Positions 16,390 through 25,326 of a stretch of 64,000 nucleotides of DNA are shown piece after piece. Below the pieces are notes generated by a model that saw only the letters and a list, made by a program, of their open reading frames with translations, did no database searches and was not told where the DNA came from. The DNA is from Collinsella sp. (lineage in GTDB: Bacteria > Actinomycetota > Coriobacteriia > Coriobacteriales > Coriobacteriaceae). Both the position numbers and the translations under genes were made by a program. Every line of letters starts with the position of its first letter. Positions within the stretch are counted from its first letter, which is position 1. The DNA lies in NCBI GenBank assembly GCA_019414265.1, contig DXMJ01000009.1, positions 1-64,000 of the forward strand. The letters are read 5' to 3'.

Positions 16390-17346
16390 CTAGCGAGGCC
16401 TATCCAAATTGACCTCATTGGCGGTGTCGGTTTCGACCGCCGTGCGGCGGGCGCTGTAGGCGACGAGGCCGGCGCCTGCCGCGGCGAGTGCTGCGGCGGC
16501 TGCTGTAAGGGGGACGTTGACATCGCCCGTGCCCGCAAGCGCGCCCGCTTTTCCGGAGCGCTTGTTATTGCCGTGATCCTTGCCGCCGCCAGAGCCACTG
16601 CCGCCACCGGAGCTGCTTCCGCCGGAGCCACCTCCACTCGAGCCGCCATCGCCATCAATCGTCATCGGGGCGTCGTGAAGTCCTGTCGTATCCGCGCTGT
16701 CGCATACGCCGACCTGAACTTCTGAGCGCTCGCATGCCGCGTCGGGCACATGAAGCTCGTGCAGTACGGCACCCAGCACCGAGTTTGCGCCCGGTCGAAT
16801 TTCCTCGAGCGTTACGGGATCGAGCGCCACCAGATTACGCGCCTTCGCATATAGCGTTACGCGTTTGCCCACCTCGTCGCTCCAGCTCTCGGGGATGGCA
16901 AAGCTCATGCGGAACTGTGCCGTGCAACCCGGTGCCAACACGGCATTGCCGTTGTCGGCTACCAGCGGGTGCGTTGCAAAACGTGTGCCCAGCGTCTCGA
17001 ACGCGTACTTCACGTGTGCCATGTCGTTGGCCGAGGCGTCCTCGGCAAGCTCTGGATCGTAGATCGAAGCCATGCGTGCGTTCGCTCCGAACCCGATGGA
17101 TGCGCTGGAGAACGGCTGGCTGGAGCCCTCTCGGTACAGGTCGATCGTGCCGGCGGTCAGCAAGGTGTTGCCGTCGTTTCGCACCGTGACCATGAAGGAT
17201 TCGCCTGCTGCTCCGGGCACCACCGCGCCCGAGGTAGCGACCGCCCCCGTCGGAGTGGCACACGCCACCAAGGGCACTTCGATGCCGTGCAGCTCCGCCT
17301 TGCTCTGCTCGGCACTCACAATGTGCGTGGCGAGCGCGGAGAGCAT
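16390..17346 (-). CDS. C-terminal, wall-anchored part of the surface protein (frameshifted off 17370-20756)
   Basis: This frame carries a CARDB-like domain (SFMVTVRNDGNTLLTAG...), a Gly/Ser-rich spacer (about 240-265) and a cell-wall sorting signal: LAGTGD, a hydrophobic span (VPLTAAAAALAAAGAGLVAY), then SARR. LAxTG motifs are used by class E sortases of actinobacteria. It has no signal peptide, and the ATG at 17346 is only one base from GGGAGG, so it is unlikely to be made as an independent exported protein. The preceding gene stops at 17370 in the +1-related frame, and the coding sense continues straight across. I read it as the tail of that gene. The frame is open from further upstream, so the start is nominal. 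Confidence 0.6.
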   Translation of the reverse strand: MLSALATHIVSAEQSKAELHGIEVPLVACATPTGAVATSGAVVPGAAGESFMVTVRNDGNTLLTAGTIDLYREGSSQPFSSASIGFGANARMASIYDPELAEDASANDMAHVKYAFETLGTRFATHPLVADNGNAVLAPGCTAQFRMSFAIPESWSDEVGKRVTLYAKARNLVALDPVTLEEIRPGANSVLGAVLHELHVPDAACERSEVQVGVCDSADTTGLHDAPMTIDGDGGSSGGGSGGSSSGGGSGSGGGKDHGNNKRSGKAGALAGTGDVNVPLTAAAAALAAAGAGLVAYSARRTAVETDTANEVNLDRPR

Positions 17347-17369
17347 GCCTCCCGACGTCAAAAATGTCG

Positions 17370-20300
17370 TTACTGATCGACGGGATGGTCCAGCTCGCAC
17401 ATCACGAACGGCTCCGTGAACAGATCGCCTGCCAAGGCGCTGGCGAAGATGCGGAAGTGCTTGCCCATCACTGCTACCGGGTTGCCTTCTTCGTCGTAGG
17501 TTTGTCCCACCTTGCCATCGGTGTTCTCTACATAGAGCACGCACCTGCCGTTGCTGCTTACGCTAAACGATGCCGGGCCACAGCCTGCGGCACCCACGGG
17601 CTGCGTTGCAAATGCCGATGCGCCTCGCGTCCAAGTAATATGCTGCAGTTGTTCGTTGACGGTGGCCAAAAAGCCCGAATGTTGTGGCCACGGCATCGCA
17701 CGGGGTACCGTGGCATCTGGTGACATAACGCCCCAGCCCGCAATGGACTGGCCAATCACGGCGTACGATGCGCAGCCGCAACCGTCTGCGGTCTCGTACG
17801 CAACGGGCACCACCATTTTGCCGTTGATATTCTCTGGTGCGCCCAGCTCGATGCTCGACGGTGCTTGTGGAAAGCGGAGAACTTGGCGGAACGTCAGGCT
17901 GTCGCCCGAAACGTCCGACCACAGGGTGAAGCACTCCAGCGCAACCTCGGCCTCGCTGCCGAGCGCCTTCTCTGCGGTGGCTCCGCGGCGGTGGAGGTAG
18001 GCACCCGACAGGCGTCCGTCGACAAGCGTTTTGCCCACCGTGATACGCGGGCACTGAAGGCAATGGTAGCCATCCTCTTGCAGGCGGCCGCGCGAGATGC
18101 TGCGCCATGACGTATGCGACACCACATGAACTCCGTCGTTGCTTATGCGCAGGCGCACAACGGACAGTATGCCGGCTGTGCTTGCCGTATCGAACCGGGT
18201 TGCGTCGCCTTCGGGGCGCTCGCCCGAGACCAGCAACACGTAGGCGTCCTGGTTTTCTCTTCCGTTCGTATATTCCACCACGTCGAAGTCGTAATCGTAT
18301 ATGCCGTCGCGCTCCACGTCGTTCTCGCCAAACCCAAGGGGAAAGTCCACGGGCGTGGGGGCGGACCACGTGCCGTTTGTCTTTGTGTGCACCACCAGGC
18401 GTGAGCGGCCATTGTCGCCGTAGCGCACCGAGGCGATACGGAATAGGCACTCAATGCCGGCAATCATTGCCAGCTTCATGTGAGCTTCGCTGAGCACGCC
18501 GGAAAACAGCACGTTGTCGCTCGAGGGCTTGATGCCGCCACGCTCGTCCTCCGACACGCCGGCAGAATTGGCGTTGGGGTCCGCAACGGCGTTCGTCGCC
18601 TGCCCGATATAGGTGTACTCATACATTGGCGCGGCGTTTTCGTCGTTCTCTATCAGTGCATGGACAAAATGCTCGATCTGTCCCGTGTCGTCGCTTTCTG
18701 CATCCGCCTCGAGCTCAATGCGCGTGACCGCTTGATCCCAATCGCGCACGGTAGGCGCGATGTTTATCGCGGCGGCTGCAACCTCGGCGCGTGCGAGCAG
18801 CTCGGCGTTGGTGACGATGGTGGCCGATGCGATAAATTGCGGCACACCACCTGCCTCGGCGTTGCCGGCTGAGCCGAAGCGGGCATCCAGCGTATAAGGC
18901 GTATCTCCACCCAAGGCCAGCTCAGAGCGCTGGAGCACATACTGATCGCCATTGTTCACTGACATATTCCACGAATCGAGGAGTGTGGGCCACGACCCCG
19001 ACCAAGCCTTGGTGGTCCACTTGAACATTACGAACTGGAGTATCACATCGACATCGACGTCTGCACCTACGCGCAGTCGCGGAAGCTGGTGTCCATCTGC
19101 CTTCTCGTACCCAATGAACAGCGTGAGGGATGCGGCGCCGCGCACGGCAGACGAGGCGACGCCCGCAACGCCGGCTCCAAAGGTGACGGCAAGCCCGATC
19201 TGGATGGTGAATGAGCCCGAGGTGTTGGAATAGTCGAGCGATATGTTTTTGAAAAACGCTGCGCCGCTGCCGTGCGTATGGGCACCCACGGCGAGCGCCA
19301 GCTTCGCCAGCACCCAGGGGTTGACGTTTAGGAAAAAGGGCACCGGTCCCAAGGTGAACTGCTCGGTCCAATTGAGGTCGGTTCTTACCTGGAAGAGGGC
19401 CTTAATATTGCCGTATGCGGGGTCGTTGTTGTTGCCCCAGGTTTTGCCCACCCAATCGTAGGCGAGCGAGCCGTACAGCTGTGTGGCGATATCCATCGTG
19501 AACAGCAGCGTGCAATGGTGGCGAAGGAGCTTGGTGTTTCTTGGATCGGTGCCCGAACCGGCACTCATCCTCTTGTACTGATTCCACTTCCCTTCCATTT
19601 CGTCGAGGTAGCGGTTTGCCTGCTTGGCGCCCGACTCGCGCGGCGATTTCTTCCAGTATTCCGGATCAGGATTGCCCGAATCGTTCATATAGCTGGCTGG
19701 TTTGTATCCTCCGCCAAACAGCACGTATCCAGCAAATGAGAAATCGAAGAGGATCGGAAATGTGGGCATCCAACACGTGAACTTATTACCGCCGATGCCG
19801 GGAAACGATGCGGGGAAATCAAACGGAGTGACCTCTTGGTCCATGGTGGTGGGAATGATGGTGGTCGAGCCCGATTCCGCCTTTGCGGCCGGCGCGGTGA
19901 CAACGGCCATGGGGGAGGAGAGTGTATAGGTCTTGCCCTGGTAGTCGAGGACAAAGCGCAGCTTGCATCCTTCTTCCAGAAGGCTTGACGCTGCATCGAG
20001 GAACTTGTCTTCGAGCGTGAACGTCGCCAGATTATCCGCGCCCGATGCACTGGCCTTGACACGGCCAATTTGTGTGACGGTTTCGGATGAGCTACCCGTG
20101 GCGGGCATTACCTTGTTGATGTGCAGCGTTGCCTGTCCACCCTGTGGCAGATGTGCCTGCACGGTAAAGGCGTGCGTGTCGGGTTGGTCGTTTGCCGTGT
20201 CGTCCTTCGGCAATGCCATGAACGTAGCGTCGGCGTACTGGATGTCCCATTCGTCGAATGTGAGCTGGCGGAAGTACGGCTCGCCGTCGGAAAGCGGCCG

Positions 20301-20756
20301 CGTGGGCGCGGTTATGGCGGTGCCGCCTTGGATACGCGCGAGGGGAATCTCGACATCGCGGTAGCCTGCCATGCTAATGGAGATGCCGCCGTTAAAGTCG
20401 TACGCGTCAAGGAGCGTTGCCTCGTCCACGCAGCCTTCCGAAAGCGGCGCGACCTCAAAGATGGCTGTGCCTTCGCCATCGGTAGTGGCGGTGAGCTGCT
20501 TGCCTGCGGCATAGCGCGATGTGAGTGTAACCTGGGCATCCGCGATGGGCGTATTCTTGTTGGCGACGTCGACCACCACCACGCCGAACATGGTGCGCGA
20601 GAGCACCAAGACCTTGAAGGGGTCTTCTTCGTCGGCATAGGCCGCGGTGGGCGCGAACGGCAGCAGGAAGGCATTTTCGCTTCCCGGCACGCGAGGCAGC
20701 ATGATGCCTGCCAGCGAGGATGCTCCGGCGATAAGTAACGAACGGCGATCAAGCAT
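17370..20756 (-). CDS. Large exported surface protein (Tat-like signal, beta-propeller region), tail lost by frameshift
   Basis: 1,128 residues from ATG 20756 (GGGAG six bases upstream). The N-terminus MLDRRSLLIAGASSLAGIML is a twin-arginine-like signal with a cleavage region near AYADEE. Next is a carboxypeptidase-regulatory-like Ig fold (TPIADAQVTLTSRYAAG ... TTDGEGTAIFEV, about 75-110), then about 550 residues without a recognised family, and a C-terminal region of repeated strand pairs consistent with a propeller (about 700-1120). The frame ends at LDHPVDQ without an anchor, while the next frame supplies a CARDB-like module and an LAGTG sorting signal. It was probably one wall-anchored protein of about 1,450 residues. 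Ligand unknown. A LuxR-type regulator lies 155 bp upstream on the same strand. Confidence 0.75.
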   Translation of the reverse strand: MLDRRSLLIAGASSLAGIMLPRVPGSENAFLLPFAPTAAYADEEDPFKVLVLSRTMFGVVVVDVANKNTPIADAQVTLTSRYAAGKQLTATTDGEGTAIFEVAPLSEGCVDEATLLDAYDFNGGISISMAGYRDVEIPLARIQGGTAITAPTRPLSDGEPYFRQLTFDEWDIQYADATFMALPKDDTANDQPDTHAFTVQAHLPQGGQATLHINKVMPATGSSSETVTQIGRVKASASGADNLATFTLEDKFLDAASSLLEEGCKLRFVLDYQGKTYTLSSPMAVVTAPAAKAESGSTTIIPTTMDQEVTPFDFPASFPGIGGNKFTCWMPTFPILFDFSFAGYVLFGGGYKPASYMNDSGNPDPEYWKKSPRESGAKQANRYLDEMEGKWNQYKRMSAGSGTDPRNTKLLRHHCTLLFTMDIATQLYGSLAYDWVGKTWGNNNDPAYGNIKALFQVRTDLNWTEQFTLGPVPFFLNVNPWVLAKLALAVGAHTHGSGAAFFKNISLDYSNTSGSFTIQIGLAVTFGAGVAGVASSAVRGAASLTLFIGYEKADGHQLPRLRVGADVDVDVILQFVMFKWTTKAWSGSWPTLLDSWNMSVNNGDQYVLQRSELALGGDTPYTLDARFGSAGNAEAGGVPQFIASATIVTNAELLARAEVAAAAINIAPTVRDWDQAVTRIELEADAESDDTGQIEHFVHALIENDENAAPMYEYTYIGQATNAVADPNANSAGVSEDERGGIKPSSDNVLFSGVLSEAHMKLAMIAGIECLFRIASVRYGDNGRSRLVVHTKTNGTWSAPTPVDFPLGFGENDVERDGIYDYDFDVVEYTNGRENQDAYVLLVSGERPEGDATRFDTASTAGILSVVRLRISNDGVHVVSHTSWRSISRGRLQEDGYHCLQCPRITVGKTLVDGRLSGAYLHRRGATAEKALGSEAEVALECFTLWSDVSGDSLTFRQVLRFPQAPSSIELGAPENINGKMVVPVAYETADGCGCASYAVIGQSIAGWGVMSPDATVPRAMPWPQHSGFLATVNEQLQHITWTRGASAFATQPVGAAGCGPASFSVSSNGRCVLYVENTDGKVGQTYDEEGNPVAVMGKHFRIFASALAGDLFTEPFVMCELDHPVDQ

Positions 20757-20911
20757 TTTGGGCTCCCATCCCGCAAATATCGGAGGAAATAATCCAATTT
20801 TGCGAGAAGGTGCCCCGTGGCGGTAGTGCCGTTCAAGGGTCAAAATGTCCAAATTGTTCGAGCGAAGCGCCGGGTTCCGGAACGCGTTCGATGCGCTTGG
20901 CAGCCCGGTCG

Positions 20912-21916
20912 CTAACGCAACATGTGCGCGACCAGCTCGGCGCGTGTGCCGATGCCAAGCTTTGCGTATACGCCGGATAGGCGGTTTTTGACGGTGCCCG
21001 GCGATACTCCCATATGGCGTGCGATTTCGGCGTTGGTCCATCCGCGGCAGGCGAGCATGGCCATGGTGAACTCTGTGGTCGTTAAATCGTCGGCAACGTC
21101 CTCGCCCGAATCGGGGTTGTGGATGCGCCGCCAGCCGTAGCTGAATCGATACGTGATCTCGATGATGCGAGCGAAATCGTCAGGGTATTGCGATTTTAAG
21201 CATGCCTCGATAAGCCCCTGCAAAAGGCCGTGGTGCTCGCCAATGAGCTCGATGAGGCCGTCGGGGCGCGCAATGTTCCAAGCAGCTCCGAAGTGCGTTT
21301 TTGCGGCGTCGATGCCCTTGAGGCTCATGCATGCCATGGAAGCTGCCAGGTGCAGGAACAGTTCCGAGATCGGAAAGTTTCCCTGTTTCATAATCAGGGC
21401 GTTTTCCGCCATGCCCAGGCTGCGGCCGTATTCTCCGCGCAGATACAAGGCGTGCGCCATCACGTAGCTGGCGAACAGGCGCAGGCCTTCGGGCAGATGC
21501 GCTGCAAGCGGATAAAACTCTTCGGTGGAATACGGGGAAGGCAAGTGCAACAGGACGCTTGCGGCCGAGGCGAACAGGATATGCGTGGCGTGGGCGGCGG
21601 GCGATTCCTCGTCGGCCGGCGTATCGAGGATGCCAGCAAGGCACCGGCGGGCGTCGGCGATACGGTTGAGCGACAGACTGGCGTATCCGCAGATAAAGCA
21701 TGCGGAATAGCGCAGTGTGGGATTGGTGGCGTCAAGATAGGGGCGCGCCGTCTTGGCAGCGAGGGTGGCCTGTCCGCGAAAGTACAGTGCTTCTGCCGTG
21801 GCAATCGCGCGCGAATCGGGGTCGGAAATGCCTGCAACCGCAGCGTCGATCTGTCCCGGCACAAAGGCAGTGCACATCAACGGCATGGGAACGCATGGGT
21901 AGCCATCGCAGTCCAT
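20912..21916 (-). CDS. LuxR-type transcriptional regulator
   Basis: 334 residues. The C-terminal LuxR helix-turn-helix is clear: LTTTEFTMAMLACRGWTNAE then IARHMGVSPGTVKNRLSGVY and KLGIGTRAELVAHML. The N-terminal 260 residues are alpha-helical, with TPR-like pairs (LRYSACFICGYASLSLNRIADARR; YVMAHALYLRGEYGRSLGMAENAL), so it probably senses through protein contacts. No membrane segments, unlike many LuxR proteins of Eggerthella relatives. ATG 21916 follows GGGAG by seven bases. The surface-protein gene 155 bp downstream on the same strand is the obvious candidate target. Confidence 0.85.
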   Translation of the reverse strand: MDCDGYPCVPMPLMCTAFVPGQIDAAVAGISDPDSRAIATAEALYFRGQATLAAKTARPYLDATNPTLRYSACFICGYASLSLNRIADARRCLAGILDTPADEESPAAHATHILFASAASVLLHLPSPYSTEEFYPLAAHLPEGLRLFASYVMAHALYLRGEYGRSLGMAENALIMKQGNFPISELFLHLAASMACMSLKGIDAAKTHFGAAWNIARPDGLIELIGEHHGLLQGLIEACLKSQYPDDFARIIEITYRFSYGWRRIHNPDSGEDVADDLTTTEFTMAMLACRGWTNAEIARHMGVSPGTVKNRLSGVYAKLGIGTRAELVAHMLR

Positions 21917-22213
21917 CTTCCATCTCCCAACAGCTGGCAACAATAGCAGCAATTGTACTCCTGTTGCTCAGGACTAGAATTTATGGGTATCGCCTACGAT
22001 TATGCCGAACGCATAAAGGAAGAGTCTATTGGCGATGCTCTTAAGGTGGCTACCGAAGCCTAGCTGACCTTGGCATAAGGAAAAACTGCCGCCCCTGCAA
22101 AAAGCTCCATCGCAGCGATGGGAAACGAACCTCGCTCTGCATATAATGAGGACATATGACGGTGCGTTTGCATACGTGTAGCGCATTCCCATCGAACCGA
22201 AAAGGAGCTTTGC
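21917..22213. other. Divergent intergenic region between LuxR gene and guaA
   Basis: It holds a TATAAT at 22142-22147 for guaA, with a poor -35, giving a leader of about 60 nt. A 26-codon plus-strand frame (21981-22061) starts MGIAYDYAERIKEE; it has no good ribosome site and may be a gene remnant. No purine riboswitch pattern was seen. Confidence 0.5.
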
Positions 22214-23194
22214 ATGGATCCCAACAAGCGTCCCGACGATATGGTGCGTATCACCACTCCCGAACTTGCCCAGGCGTTCATCGACGAGCAGGTCACCGCA
22301 ATCCGCGAGCAGATCGGCGACAAGAAGGTCCTGCTGGCCCTTTCCGGCGGCGTTGACAGCTCTGTTGTCGCAGCGCTGCTGATCAAGGCCATCGGCAAGC
22401 AGCTCATCTGCGTGCATGTGAACCACGGCCTTATGCGCAAGGGCGAGAGCGAGCAGGTCGTCGACGTCTTCAAGAACCAGATGGATGCGAACCTGGTCTA
22501 TGTCGACGCTACTGATCGCTTCCTGGATAAGCTCGTGGACGTCGAGGAGCCCGAGGCCAAGCGCAAGATTATCGGCGCCGAGTTCATTCGCGTGTTCGAG
22601 GAGGAGGCCCGCAAGGTTGGCGACGAGGTCAGTTTCCTCGCCCAGGGCACCATCTATCCCGACATTCTGGAGTCGCAGGACGGCGTGAAGGCTCACCACA
22701 ACGTTGGCGGCCTGCCCGAGGACCTGCAGTTTGAGCTCTGCGAGCCCGTTAAGCTGCTGTACAAGGACGAGGTGCGCGTCGTGGGCCGCGAGCTCGGCCT
22801 GCCCGAGAACATGGTCGAGCGTCAGCCGTTCCCCGGCCCTGGCCTGGGCGTTCGCTGTCTGGGTGCCATCACCCGCGACCGTCTTGAGGCGCTGCGCGAG
22901 GCCGACGCCATCGTGCGCGAGGAGATTGACAACGCCGGCCTTACCATCTGGCAGTACTTCGCCGTCGTGCCCGACTTCCGCGCCACCGGCGTGCGCGAGG
23001 GCAAGCGCGCGTACGACTGGCCCTGCATCATTCGCTGCATCAACACCGTCGATGTCATGACCGCCGAGGTGCCCGAGCTCGACTGGGCGCTGCTTAAGCG
23101 CATCACCGCCCGCGTCACTGCCGAGGTCCCCGGCATCTGCCGCGTGTGCTACGACCTCACGCCCAAGCCCGTTGGCACGGTGGAGTGGGAGTAA
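22214..23194 (+). CDS. guaA: GMP synthase, ATP-pyrophosphatase and dimerisation domains only
   Basis: 326 residues. It activates XMP with ATP and aminates it to GMP. The PP-loop SGGVDSS is at 44-50, and the GMPS C-terminal dimerisation region is complete (QPFPGPGLGVRC; the end reads DLTPKPVGTVEWE, the normal terminus of GuaA). The glutamine amidotransferase class I domain of the usual ~510-520-residue enzyme is absent, leaving only about 27 residues before the synthetase. It must use free ammonia or a separately encoded glutaminase subunit, as in two-subunit archaeal enzymes; none lies in this window. Start ATG 22214 has AAAAGGAG six bases upstream. Confidence 0.9.
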   Translation: MDPNKRPDDMVRITTPELAQAFIDEQVTAIREQIGDKKVLLALSGGVDSSVVAALLIKAIGKQLICVHVNHGLMRKGESEQVVDVFKNQMDANLVYVDATDRFLDKLVDVEEPEAKRKIIGAEFIRVFEEEARKVGDEVSFLAQGTIYPDILESQDGVKAHHNVGGLPEDLQFELCEPVKLLYKDEVRVVGRELGLPENMVERQPFPGPGLGVRCLGAITRDRLEALREADAIVREEIDNAGLTIWQYFAVVPDFRATGVREGKRAYDWPCIIRCINTVDVMTAEVPELDWALLKRITARVTAEVPGICRVCYDLTPKPVGTVEWE

Positions 23195-23225
23195 GCTTCT
23201 ACTCTTTTGGCGAATTACATTGACG

Positions 23226-23268
23226 GAGAGGGGTCCCGCGCAAACGTGTGCGGGACCCCTCTCGTTTT
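23226..23268. terminator. Strong terminator after guaA
   Basis: 14-bp perfect stem GAGAGGGGTCCCGC/GCGGGACCCCTCTC with a 10-nt loop, followed by TTTT. It ends guaA and overlaps the last bases of the convergent histidine-kinase gene, so it may serve both. Confidence 0.88.
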
Positions 23269-24418
23269 ACTGTTCGGTTAACGCTGCGGATCGTTTTGGA
23301 AGGCTTACGAGCATGGTGCTCCCGTTCTCGGAACTTGCTTCGACCTCTACAGCGCCACCGTGAAGCGCCGCAATCTCCCAAACGAGCGCTAGTCCGAGTC
23401 CTGCGCCGCCGTATGCCCTGCTGCGGGATTTGTCTAGACGAAAGAACGGCTGGAAGATGCTATCACGGTACTGCTTGGGTATTCCCGAGCCCTCATCTTT
23501 GACTCGCAGGAGTACGTGGCTGTCGCTGTCGCAGATGGAGACGTTGACAGTCGAGCCGGGGCGGCTGTAACGGATGGCATTTTCGACCAGGTTAAACACC
23601 AGCCGATAGAGGAGCGTGTCGCTCCCGATCACTAAAGCGTCTCCAGCACAATTGAGGGCTATGCCCTTATTTTCGGCAAGTGGCGCAAGGTCGGTGAGGA
23701 CCTCTTCGGACAAGGGGCCAAGTTCAACATCGTCCTCGCAAGGAATGCTGCGGAGCTCACTCATCTCGAGCAATACCTTGGTCATCTGCGACATTCGCTC
23801 GGTTTGTTCTTGTAACAGGTCGAGCAGCTCGGCTGTTTCGGGTTGCAAACCGGAGTGCTCGGAGATGAATAGTTCAATCTGTGCCTGCATAAGGGCGAGC
23901 GGGGTGCGCAGCTCGTGTGCGGCGTTGCCGGTAAACTGGCGCTGTGCAGAGAACCCTTCGCCAAGACGGGCGATCATGTCGTTGAATGAGGCGCTGCATC
24001 GCTGTAGCTCGGTGGGTACATCTTTGCTGAGCTTAATTTCGCTTAGATTGTCAGGCTGCACGCGTTCAACCTGGGCTGCAAAAGCCCGTAGCGGTTTAAG
24101 TGCACGGCCGCTCACAAAGTATGCCAGCACGCCGCCAAGGAGTGTGATTCCAGCCGTGATGCACCAGGTTGTCGTGCCAAAAGACTCTTGTGCGTCGTTT
24201 ACGACGATCGTGACCTTTTCATCGAGGGTCGCTTTCGTTGGATCGAACGCTTGGGGCGAATCTTCGCCGGTTGCGTTAAAGGCCGAGATGTCACTGCCGA
24301 TGGCATCCATGTAGCGCATGCCCGTATAGCCGACCAGGCAGTTCGTCAGCACGCACGCTGCGCACGTGAGCAGCGCCGTCATAATCGTTATGCGCCATTG
24401 CAGCGAAAGTCTTTTCAT
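23267..24418 (-). CDS. Sensor histidine kinase (OmpR-type pair)
   Basis: 383 residues. Two membrane segments (about 10-33 and 85-107) enclose a short extracytoplasmic loop of about 50 residues, followed by HAMP (ALKPLRAFAAQVERV), HisKA with NAAHELRTPL (H about 168), and HATPase_c with NLVENAIRYS (N-box), DEGSGIP (G1) and YGGAGLGLALV (G2). It would autophosphorylate and pass phosphate to the regulator encoded just before it, with which it overlaps by 4 bp (ATGA). The small sensor loop gives no hint of the ligand. Confidence 0.93.
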   Translation of the reverse strand: MKRLSLQWRITIMTALLTCAACVLTNCLVGYTGMRYMDAIGSDISAFNATGEDSPQAFDPTKATLDEKVTIVVNDAQESFGTTTWCITAGITLLGGVLAYFVSGRALKPLRAFAAQVERVQPDNLSEIKLSKDVPTELQRCSASFNDMIARLGEGFSAQRQFTGNAAHELRTPLALMQAQIELFISEHSGLQPETAELLDLLQEQTERMSQMTKVLLEMSELRSIPCEDDVELGPLSEEVLTDLAPLAENKGIALNCAGDALVIGSDTLLYRLVFNLVENAIRYSRPGSTVNVSICDSDSHVLLRVKDEGSGIPKQYRDSIFQPFFRLDKSRSRAYGGAGLGLALVWEIAALHGGAVEVEASSENGSTMLVSLPKRSAALTEQ

Positions 24419-25089
24419 TCGCTATCCTCCATAACGTAGCCCTCTCCAATCCGATTGCGAATCGGGTCGTATCCCAATGCGCCACGCAGCTTTTTGCGGA
24501 GTGACGAGATATGAACGCGGGTTGCGTTGCTAAAGCTGTTCACGCTGCTATCCCAAACGTGCTCGATAAGCTCCTCTTGGCTTACCGGACGCCCCTGATT
24601 AAGCATCAGGTATTCCAAGATTCCCGTTTCCTTGCGCGTAAGAGACAAAGCCTCGCTGTCCACGGAAGCGACGCGCGCCTTGGTGTCAAAGCGGAGCTTT
24701 CCGCAGGTTAATACTATGTCGCTTTGTGCGAAGCGCCTGAGGGTAAGGCTGCGGATCCTTGCCGCAAGTTCGTCCAGATGAAACGGCTTGGTAAGGTAAT
24801 CGTTGGCGCCGGCATCAAGTCCGGCGACTTTGTCGGATACTTCGCCACGCGCGGACAAAATTAGTACCTTGGTCTCGCGGTCGGTTTTCCTAAGTTCCCT
24901 GAGTACGGTCATGCCGTCGATACGGGGAAGGTTGAGGTCGAGTACCACAAGGTCGAAGGCCTCAACGTCCAGTAGGTCGAGCGCCTCCTGTCCGTCGTGA
25001 CAGCAGTCGACGCTGTACGCCAAGTTTCGCAAGCTGCGCGCGATTGCATCACACAGCGCCCGCTCGTCCTCGACGATTAAAATACGCAT
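24415..25089 (-). CDS. OmpR-family response regulator
   Basis: 224 residues. The receiver domain starts MRILIVEDERALCDAIA, with phospho-acceptor Asp in VVLDLNLPRIDG (about 51), conserved LSARG and K in YLTKPF. The C-terminal winged helix follows (RKETGILEYLMLNQGRPVSQEEL ... VHISSLRKKL). ATG 25089 has AAGGAG six bases upstream. It forms a two-gene unit with the kinase. The divergent neighbour is the CD1871A/NapH/TlpA cluster, a plausible but unproven target. Confidence 0.94.
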   Translation of the reverse strand: MRILIVEDERALCDAIARSLRNLAYSVDCCHDGQEALDLLDVEAFDLVVLDLNLPRIDGMTVLRELRKTDRETKVLILSARGEVSDKVAGLDAGANDYLTKPFHLDELAARIRSLTLRRFAQSDIVLTCGKLRFDTKARVASVDSEALSLTRKETGILEYLMLNQGRPVSQEELIEHVWDSSVNSFSNATRVHISSLRKKLRGALGYDPIRNRIGEGYVMEDSE

Positions 25090-25179
25090 AACAGTCTCCT
25101 TGCACATTCCAAATCGCGCTTAACACGGATTTTATAGCCGATATGGTCCAATGGTCGCGTAACGAAAGGAGTGGTCAGG

Positions 25180-25326
25180 TTGTTCAAAGCGGTAAAACCC
25201 GTGGTACAGGTCGCTTTGTTGATCGTCGGAATTGCCATGGTGTGCTTTGGCGTTATGCGTGGCGAGGCAGATGCCGTGCTGGCCAAAGCGATTAGGCTGT
25301 GCTTGGAGTGTATCGGAATTGGATAA
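25180..25326 (+). CDS. CD1871A-family CXXC small membrane protein
   Basis: 48 residues from TTG 25180 (AAGGAG eight bases upstream). One membrane helix (VVQVALLIVGIAMVCFGVM) is followed by a short region ending LCLECIGIG, the CXXC signature of the CD1871A family. These peptides are encoded next to NapH-like 4Fe-4S membrane proteins and TlpA-type thioredoxins in anaerobes, exactly as here, and presumably take part in thiol or electron transfer at the membrane; the biochemical role is not established. Its stop overlaps the likely start of the next gene. Confidence 0.85.
   Translation: MFKAVKPVVQVALLIVGIAMVCFGVMRGEADAVLAKAIRLCLECIGIG

Noticed and set aside
17346..17400. Programmed ribosomal frameshift joining the two parts of the surface protein
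   Set aside because: No slippery heptamer or following strong hairpin was seen near the stop; a simple indel explains the data.
21981..22061. 26-codon ORF MGIAYDYAERIKEE... before guaA
   Set aside because: Weak ribosome site and no family; kept only as a possible remnant in the gap note.
22154..22213. Purine riboswitch before guaA
   Set aside because: The 60-nt leader is too short and shows none of the conserved purine-aptamer loops.
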